From: Coniella vitis
Lineage: Eukaryota; Ascomycota; Sordariomycetes; Diaporthales; Schizoparmaceae
Reading direction: 5' to 3'
Length of the DNA: 64,000 nt
NCBI GenBank assembly: GCA_011317545.1
Contig: WUJK01000008.1
Location: forward strand, 1,364,001-1,428,000
A program made the translations under genes and the position numbers. Positions 57,284 through 64,000 of the stretch are shown here, one piece after another; position 1 is the stretch's first letter; each line of letters begins with the position of its first letter. Below the pieces are notes generated by a model. That model was not told where the DNA came from. It worked only from the letters and a program-made list of their open reading frames with translations, and did no database searches.

Positions 57284-58489
57284 TGTAGGAATACAGTTAC
57301 CTCCTCTGTAATGGGGAAGAAGTCCTGTTGCCAAAGGGTCGTCCAAGTGGTGTGAGTTGGGGGATTTGGACATCCTTGATCCAACTGTTCTGCAGCAAAA
57401 GTGTTCCCTCCATGTTTCCTCCCCATGTCCTCTCAATTGCCCCACTACTGTCATCCTCGGATCCCTGTCGCCTGGCAGCTGTCTGACGGCTCTCTTGACA
57501 ATCCTGCCAGCTGGCAGTGGTGGGTATAAGCGTGCTCTTGTGCAACAACAGAAGCCGGTGCCCAGCATTTGCTAGGCTTTCAGACTGTTTGCTCGCCCAG
57601 CCCTCCACCGTCCCCCCCCCCCGGAAAAAGGGCCCGGAGAAGACTTCATCGCATAGTCATGGAAGAGCCTGTGGCGAATATGCACTGAGGCATACCATAC
57701 CCTATACCAACCCAATTGCTACAAGGGATCTTGTCACGGGTTGGGCTGTCACGCAGTGGGAAAGAGCGGCTTGGTCCTTTTTGGGATTATACAATTGTGA
57801 CTATGTAATTCTAGCGGGAACAGATATGGGTACTTTCCAATCTTGCATTTCAGTGCCGCTCACAGGCAATAGTGACGGTCGGTTGCTGGGCTGGATAGTC
57901 AGCTAAATCGAGGTCTCACCTGGCAGGATCATCAGCTGTTGGTGATTGCAAGACAGAATTTTGAACACAAGGGGGTTGAGCCGTTGGCAAAGGGTGGTGT
58001 CCTTAGCCTGAGACCTATTTGCAATTCATATAGAAGTCGGAAGGCAACAAAATCGAAAAAAGACTGAATTGCCCATCCACCGCCGAAAGCATTCTTGCAT
58101 TTGACCACTAAGTGTGTCAGGAAAACTATACTACCAAGATGTCACAAACATAGTCAAACGAGTCTAGTAACCACGATGAATAAGACGGAAGTGATCTTCT
58201 GCGAGCATTGGGTTCAACAAGAGACGCAGAGTGAGCGAGCACACGGAAACAGAGCATTCCTCTTATTGCATCATAGAGGAAAAAAGACTTTGGGCAAACC
58301 AAGATTGAGAAACAAATGCATGAATATTCAATTTCACGTGCATGCTATGCTGTCTATAACCGAGAACCCTGCTTGAAGGAAAGAAATATCTTCAACGAAT
58401 ATGTACATGTCCCCCGAGCCTGCGAAGAAGAGTGCCAAGCCCGGAGTGCTCCCTCCATTTACTTCCTCAGCCATTTGTTGTCAAGTCGC
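57284..58489. other. intergenic region upstream of the parvulin
   Basis: 1.2 kb contains the parvulin promoter and the 3' flank of the secreted-protein gene. It includes a possible structured RNA at 57911-58016. No protein-coding frame is supported. Confidence 0.5.
57911..58016 (+). ncRNA. candidate structured RNA closed by an 8-bp terminal stem
   Basis: AGGTCTCA (57911-57918) pairs perfectly with TGAGACCT (58009-58016). Inside, ATCATCA and TGGTGAT (57929-57946) form a 7-bp hairpin with one G-U pair and a 5-nt loop. An H-box-like ACAGAA lies at 57953-57958, but there is no ACA trinucleotide at the right distance from the 3' end. No promoter element or known family was recognised; it could be chance pairing. 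Confidence 0.2.
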
Positions 58490-58973
58490 TTAGTCGGAAA
58501 GGTCGAAGCTGGAGGGGCCAGTGTAGCTCTGCTGAGTGCTGGCACCGGTCTGGGTCATGGCCAGGTCGGTGGCGGGAATGGTGTAGGTGCCAGTGGTGTT
58601 GGTCGAGGGAGACACGGGCTGCGAGACAGTGAGGACGAGGCCGCCGGTCGAAGGCTTGGTGACAGTCCAGCCACGGGACGAGTCGACGCAAGTGCCGTCA
58701 GAGACGGCAGGCAGAGTGCCGTCGCTGGTGGTCTGCTTGCTGCACTCCACTCCGGTAGTCTCCATGGTGCCGGGCTGGAGGACGAGGAAGTCGTAACTGT
58801 AACGACCATGTTAGGATGGCGAGAAGACGAATGGGAAATTACGTGCACGCTACTTACGAGCACTCGCCGCTGTGAGGAATGCAAGCAGCAGTGAAGTTGG
58901 AAACCTTGAAGCTGACGTCGGCGGCGACGGTCATGGCAGAGGCCAGAGCAACAACGGCGGTAGAGAACTGCAT
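58490..58973 (-). CDS. small secreted protein, possibly Alt a 1 / HRIP1-like
   Basis: Exon 1 (58973-58858) and exon 2 (58796-58490) join across a 61-bp intron (GTAAGT...TTACAG) to 140 residues. A signal peptide MQFSTAVVALASAMTVAA is followed by DVSFKVSNFTAACIPHSGEC. Four cysteines (31, 38, 57 and 75) could form two disulfides. The rest is T/S/G-rich with beta-strand character (LVLTVSQPVSPSTNTTGTY), two N-glycosylation-type sites (NFTA, NTTG) and no membrane anchor. Fungal proteins of this look are sometimes annotated as hypersensitive-response-inducing or Alt a 1-like; I cannot confirm that from sequence alone. A TATA box lies about 145 bp upstream, suggesting strong or regulated expression. 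Confidence 0.82.
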
Positions 58974-59115
58974 TTTGATGGATTGGAAGGTGGTTGGGAG
59001 TTTGGGATGGTTGTTGGAGTGGTTGATTGTGAGGCTGAGAGTTGCTGTTGTGGTTTGGATGTTGTGATGATGAAGTATCGAGAAAGAATTGCAACATCGG
59101 GCTGGTTGGACTCGA

Positions 59116-59123
59116 TATTTATA
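59116..59123 (-). promoter_or_regulatory. TATA box of the secreted-protein gene
   Basis: Reads TATAAATA on the minus strand, about 145 bp upstream of the ATG at 58973. The leader between is A/T- and CA-rich. Confidence 0.55.
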
Positions 59124-59799
59124 TTCTTTTCGCTCTTCAAGCCGGCCAGCTCGACGCCTCCACGGCAACATGGAAAAGCAACCGCGATGCAACATGCCGA
59201 CCAAGGGTAAGGGTCTCTGTGCGCAGAAGGCAGTTATGCTTACATCATGGGCAGGCGAAAGTGGGCTCGCCGACTCTCCGGGCGGCCCGAAATGCAACGT
59301 CTTGCAGTCTCCAGCAAAGAATACGAGCTCTTGGCCCGTCGACAACAACACGATTGTGTGGGGTCGCGTGCTGGCCGGGTGCTGGCAGGGTGCGCAGCAA
59401 TGCCGTTTCAGTAACCTTAACGAGAAGCGGTCTTGGCATATGTCAACCTTTCCCCGGGACTTGGAGAAGGGTCCATAAAAGTTCCATAAATAATGGCTCT
59501 CCCCTGAGAGTCGCCAGACAAAACACAAACTCTAAAAAGTGAACCACACCCTTTCGCACTGCCACCCCCCTCGGTCTGCACCTGCTTTGCGCGCCGTTGG
59601 TCAACAAAACGCTGTAACATTACATCCCGCAATGCACCCCTATTCCCTGGATAGGGCTACAGATGACTCCATTCTTGGAGGTTTTATGCTTACCTAGTAG
59701 TAGGTATCTGGAGGCAATGTGCGTCATGCAAACAAGAGCTCGAATACGGAATCATCCACTTCCACCGCTCATCGCGGAATCTGAGTGCATCGCTTGTTT

Positions 59800-59801
<2 letters not shown>

Positions 59802-59827
<26 letters not shown>
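59802..59827. repeat. poly(T)26
   Basis: 26 consecutive T, followed by AAATTGGG; intergenic. Confidence 0.88.
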
Positions 59828-59832
<5 letters not shown>

Positions 59833-62213
59833 GGGCATCGAGACATGACTTGCCGCATAGTGCTGTACTATGATGTCCTGCAACATTCTTTTCTCCAAGT
59901 CGCCAAGAAATTAGTCAGCGGGCTTTTGCCCACAACTTGCTTCCTGAAGCATACCTAGGTACTTAGTACGTTCGAGGCGGACTACGGTTCGATTTTGGGT
60001 TTTTGGCATGGGCCACACAACGATCTTTCTTTCGCATGACTCTCCACCCTCATTCCTCGCTGCACCCACAGACACCACACGGCGATTCCCGTCCGGGTGG
60101 GTTAGCGGCAGTTTTTCCTGGGGGCTTTCTAGTTGCTTCCGAGAATAGGGACAGCCATGCCAAGCCCCTGCTGTCACTGGTACGAATCTCATGACCATCC
60201 CTTTGCCCACTTGCATATAGATACGAATGCAAGGTTCAAGTCGACAAGAGCCAACGAGCAAACTACTTGTTAATCAGACCAACCTTCGCGCCCTCGCCGC
60301 TCGACACAGTTGAACGATATCCTTCCTACCGTTATCACCAAAACCAACCCAATTTCACCTCTAGCAGGCCCGTTGGAAGGCTGAAGGCTACAGCAAGTCC
60401 AAAGCACCTGGGTGGTCCAATCAAAATGCAATCCTTGACACAAGGCTGTACTAGTGCTGAGCTTATTGCACATCCCCACTTGCTGAATAGGGCAACTGTC
60501 AGCCTTCTACCATTAGCTTCCCTTCACACAAATAATGATAAGAGAACCTGATCAAACATGCCACTGTTCGACAGTTGTAACATCACGACACCCCCAACCC
60601 CCTTAAAAGGATTGAATGGCTTCTCAGAATATGTTTCTTATTGCGTATGGAACACTGCATCAATTTTTGCTGTGCGGCACGGTAGAAACTGCGTACGCAA
60701 TTGCGAAGAGTTGCATCACAAGCCAACAGCATCGCGCCTTGCTGAGACTCTTCCAATAATAACAACCCACCAAGGGATTATATCTTTCCAAGAACATGCC
60801 AGCCATTTTACCTTGGTTGGTGGACTTGACTGAGAGTTGACAATGAAGGAAAAAGACGAAGAAAAAGATTCGTACCAGCTTAAACGTGTTGGTACCGTGC
60901 TAGCACACTTGACATTGCCCGACAACAAAGCATGGTACGCTTTCCAGCACAATTTGAAATACAGTACATTTTTGGAAACATTCAGAACACATACCCATCA
61001 AATGATTTCAAGTTTCACCGGAGCAAAAAATCGTGACGGTCGGTTGTCGTCTGTCAGCACGCACCCTTACGATAAAGGGAGTTTAACGCGAAAGTCGCAA
61101 GTATGTTACAACACGTGATAATGAAGCAGTTACCTCACTCGAGCAGTGGAAAAGAGGGCATAAAATACCATACAGCGGTTGACTCTGTAGCTTCTAGGAC
61201 TAGGTCTGCAATCTTTTTTTTCATAACTAGTTGCGAGATCGCAGTGATGAAAACGCCGGGCGCCCTCTTCTTCTTGGAGCCATATCATGCCACCATCAAT
61301 ATCTGAACCACTTGGTCCTATTCAAGCTTACATATCCGACAGATATTGCGGGAAATGTGCCTTTGAATCCTTGGCCTATGAGTACAGGGCGCTCGGATGC
61401 TTAATCTTTCTCGACCCGCCTGGATCAGCTTAGAAATCGTGTCTGTAACAGCGAGGTACATCAGGGTCTTGAGTCAATATGGTACCTTGCTTAGCCCATA
61501 GGTAGTGCATTATCTAATCATCGTGAAACGTGCTTCTTCGCGGCATTGGACTTGGAACGTGAGCTTTGATGTTATCCTATTAACTTGTCATATTTTTAAA
61601 CCCCCCCTCAAATATTCCCAATCATTTAGTATTGCTTCAGTAACAAATACACATGTGATGCGACGAACCATCCGCCATGATACTATATTGATAGCTCCAT
61701 CTGACTCCTATATGCAGCTACTTCGGCTCTTGGAGTGGATATGGTTATCTAGTCCAAGTATAGAACCTCGAACTCACCAAAGCAATTTACAAAGTTGCTG
61801 TTTGGTTCTCCACTGTATCATATCAATTCGCAGAAATCTCATACCACAAACTAATCGAGCGTTTCGACGATAAACAGACGATGAGGGTATCTTGTTATGG
61901 CTATCTCAAACATAGCCAAGAGCGCTCAAAGGCAAAGTTCTGTTCGTGGGCGCCTGCCAAAAGGCAATATTGTGGCACCTTATGGTCTTGCTGAACCTCT
62001 TACCAACGTCGGCTGGGATGAGCCATCATCTTTACGCCAACCAACACCTCTCCGCCGCAAAGGCCGGAAGCTCGATTATTGGAGCATAAGCCAATTGTCG
62101 GGTAATGGGGGCTGAGATGGAATTCCATCAGCGAGGGCGTGCCCTAGCCGAACCACCAGGGCCAGTCTGTGAGGCAGACAAAATCAGGGAAACGGGCTTC
62201 GCAAGAGCTTCGC

Positions 62214-62852
62214 TTAAGCAGCAGTGGTCCCAGCAGCTCCCTCCTCGACTTCCTCCTCGACTTCCTCCTCCTGCTCCTCCTCTGGTGCGCTCTGGGCGAG
62301 GTTATACTCCGTCTTGAGCTCTGCCACAACCCGAAGCAGCCCGTTCCTGTATTCCGCATCAAACACCTTGTTGTCCCGCCCAGCAGCCTCAACGTCCACC
62401 CTAGCAACCCTCACAACTGCCGCAGCAAGCGCCTCCAGCTCATCCACACTAACCAGCTCCTTCTCCACACCGTCCTTGTGCGCCTCCACCTGCTGCTTCG
62501 TATATCCCCGCAAGAACTCGACCATGGTGTCATCTTGGCCGCCCTTGGCCGCCCGCAGCCATGGGTCGCGTTCCTCGTTCCACTGGCCTGCGTCCCCGTC
62601 CCACGCCTCGTCGATGTTGTACCCGTAGAACGCATCAAACGTCTTTTTCGCCTTCAGGAACCGCGCAGTGAGCATGCTGTTGACGGCCTTTTCGCGCGCG
62701 TACTTGGGCGCGTTGCGCTTGGCGTCGGCCTCGCGCTGCTCGGCGGTGCGTGGCTCGAATTTGATGTTGGACAGCAGGGAGCGCGAAAAGTTGCGCTGGT
62801 GGCTTGTCGTGTGGGTCTCGAGCGGCTCGGCGAGGTCAAAATTGAAGTCCAT
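62214..62852 (-). CDS. uncharacterised acidic-tailed protein
   Basis: A single-exon frame of 212 residues starting MDFNFDLAEPLETHTTSHQR. The body appears soluble and helical: NIKFEPRTAEQREADAKRNA, AVNSMLTARFLKAKKTFDAF, then YGYNIDEAWDGDAGQW and MVEFLRGYTKQQVEAHKD. The C-terminus has an E-rich tail encoded by CTC/CTT triplet repeats (EEEQEEEVEEEVEE). No signal peptide, membrane segment or known catalytic motif is visible and I do not recognise the family. Length, clean ATG and complex composition make it a likely real gene. Confidence 0.72.
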   Translation of the reverse strand: MDFNFDLAEPLETHTTSHQRNFSRSLLSNIKFEPRTAEQREADAKRNAPKYAREKAVNSMLTARFLKAKKTFDAFYGYNIDEAWDGDAGQWNEERDPWLRAAKGGQDDTMVEFLRGYTKQQVEAHKDGVEKELVSVDELEALAAAVVRVARVDVEAAGRDNKVFDAEYRNGLLRVVAELKTEYNLAQSAPEEEQEEEVEEEVEEGAAGTTAA

Positions 62853-63733
62853 TGTGTAGTCTTTTCCTCTCTTAGGTGGTGGTTGTTGTTGTTGCTGCTG
62901 TTCTTCTTTTTCGCAACTTGTCTTCTCAAGTATTGGTCTTGCTTGAGACTCGAGGACGGAACAGCGCGAGGGCCCCTAGGTCGAAGACGGCAGCGAATTG
63001 GCGTCAGATTGTCGGTAGGAGGAATGTAGGTTGAGTTTGATGGCGGGGCGAGGGGGTGGAAGAAGGGAAAAGTAACCAGCAGAGAGGAGAGGATCGGTCT
63101 CGTGCAATGGATGCGTTGTACACTCAACTGGACGACGCGGGGTGCGTAGCAATTTAAGGGTCTCCCCCCCCCCCATACAAGCATGTGGTTGCTTGCCAGC
63201 TCACTGATTAAAAAAGTACCCCACCCACTATCGCCCACCTGTAATTGCACTGGCCTCCTGAATGCGCTACACGGGGCCTCGCGGGCCCAATTTATCTCGG
63301 GGCCATATTATGGTATGCAATTTCTTGGGGATCACAGAGATGCTGATCTTCCATGTTTTGTTATTTTGCAATATCATGGACATGGACCACAGCTTTTATC
63401 ATAATGCATTTATTGAATGAATCCCTTGAAAGCAATTGCTGGCAGGCCAGGTGTGCATTGTTCGATTAAAGGCAATACAATTTCCTTGATAAAGAATACG
63501 CGTTCAAACTCTTCCAATTTGGCTGTATAAAAACAATTGTCTAAGCAAGTACATAGTTTGCTAATCTTGACGCGCGCCTACAAGCAATAATACTTGAAAA
63601 AAAGAAAAAAGTCCACGCGAGCGATGACACAAGGGAGCAGGTGCTAAAAGAAAAAAAAGAGGGAAAAAAAAGCGTATCCTGCCACAGAAATCCCAGATGA
63701 AGATGAGAACCAGGCCGCCTATCATCTAAAGCC
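62853..63733. other. intergenic region
   Basis: About 880 bp with the promoter of the 62.2-kb gene (CAACAA-rich just upstream of its ATG on the minus strand), a C-run at 63164-63173 and AT-rich 3' flank of the right-edge gene. No gene seen. Confidence 0.5.
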
Positions 63734-64000
63734 CTACTCCTCTTGCTCCTCGTCTACTTCGGTAGTCGGCGAAAGATCTGTGTCCAAATCCGACAGTTTT
63801 CTGCGCTGTGGCGTAGTGCTGCCGCTTGTATCATACCTGTCCTTGTCGCGTAAATTGGCTTTGGACTCCCTGCTTCGCCGCCATAGATCGCGCTCGAAGC
63901 GTTCAGCTTTGCGGGCCACAGTCCAATCGTCAAACCTGACCTGACCCTCAGTGTGCCTGATTTGATCACGCTCGAGCTTTTCATAGAGATTCCAGTCGTC
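63734..64000 (-). CDS. C-terminal part of a gene cut by the right edge
   Basis: The minus-strand frame is open from the window edge to a TAG at 63734-63736 and gives 88 residues. It reads DDWNLYEKLERDQIRHTEGQ, then DDWTVARKAERFERDLWRR and an acidic end TEVDEEQEE. The composition is charged and helical, consistent with a real protein terminus. The family is not identifiable from this fragment. Confidence 0.55.
   Translation of the reverse strand, partial: DDWNLYEKLERDQIRHTEGQVRFDDWTVARKAERFERDLWRRSRESKANLRDKDRYDTSGSTTPQRRKLSDLDTDLSPTTEVDEEQEE

Larger units (their letters stand above)
58974..62213. other. 3.2-kb gene-free region
   Basis: Contains the secreted-protein promoter on its left side, a T26 run at 59802-59827, and AT-rich DNA from about 60.4 to 62.0 kb. 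Small frames at 60267-60551 and 61505-61873 have no family features. No gene is supported. Confidence 0.5.

Noticed and set aside
57917..57936. Resemblance of CACCTGGCAGGATCATC to the 5' part of U1 snRNA
   Set aside because: The required ACTTACCTG start is not intact (CTCACCTG), and no Sm site or remaining U1 stem-loops were found downstream.

Overview
The window is nuclear DNA of a filamentous ascomycete. Genes carry short introns (about 60-170 bp) with GTRAGT-like donors and YAG acceptors. The gene families include a CWI-type MAPKK, a fungal RNase H with an N-terminal CCVDYSF motif, a fungal DUF7580 protein and a HLARHMEEIALF-type C2H2 protein. Protein character suggests Sordariomycetes, probably Hypocreales; that placement is inference. 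I see no tRNA, rRNA, CRISPR array or intact transposon.

Layout. 0.4-12.7 kb is a compact housekeeping block: PAF1 (-), RER1 (-), mitochondrial enoyl-CoA hydratase (+), a RING/ZZ-like/SH3 protein (+) and the pseudouridine synthase PUS7 (+). 14.9-23.1 kb holds the MAPKK MKK2 (-), the DEAD-box helicase DBP8 (+) and an eight-exon Dal5-type MFS permease (-). 23.1-39.0 kb is gene-poor: about 9.4 kb and 5.6 kb without a credible gene lie on either side of one acidic protein of unknown function (32.5 kb). This stretch is rich in homopolymers, microsatellites and the 9-mer TACTATGTA. 39.0-45.3 kb holds the RNase H (+), a DHA1-like MFS transporter (-) and an NFKBIL1-like protein (+). 45.5-51.0 kb is a divergent pair: a C2H2 protein (-) whose 3' part is broken, and a DUF7580 protein (+) with an unresolved exon junction. 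51.4-57.3 kb holds a GT90/CAP10 glycosyltransferase (-), the divergent ribosomal genes RPS22 (-) and RPS12 (+), and a parvulin (PIN4-like, -). 58.5-64 kb holds a small secreted protein (-), a long empty stretch, an uncharacterised protein (-) and a gene cut by the right edge (-).

The conserved genes serve transcription elongation, ER retrieval, beta-oxidation, RNA modification and helicase functions, cell-wall stress signalling and translation. They do not form a pathway cluster. The parts most worth a second look are the dispersed TACTATGTA motif with its perfect hairpin at 37.48 kb, the two large gene-free blocks around the acidic gene, and the decaying C2H2/DUF7580 locus.

Exon boundaries were worked out by hand from splice consensus, reading phase and family conservation. 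Where total length and phase agree, I say so.
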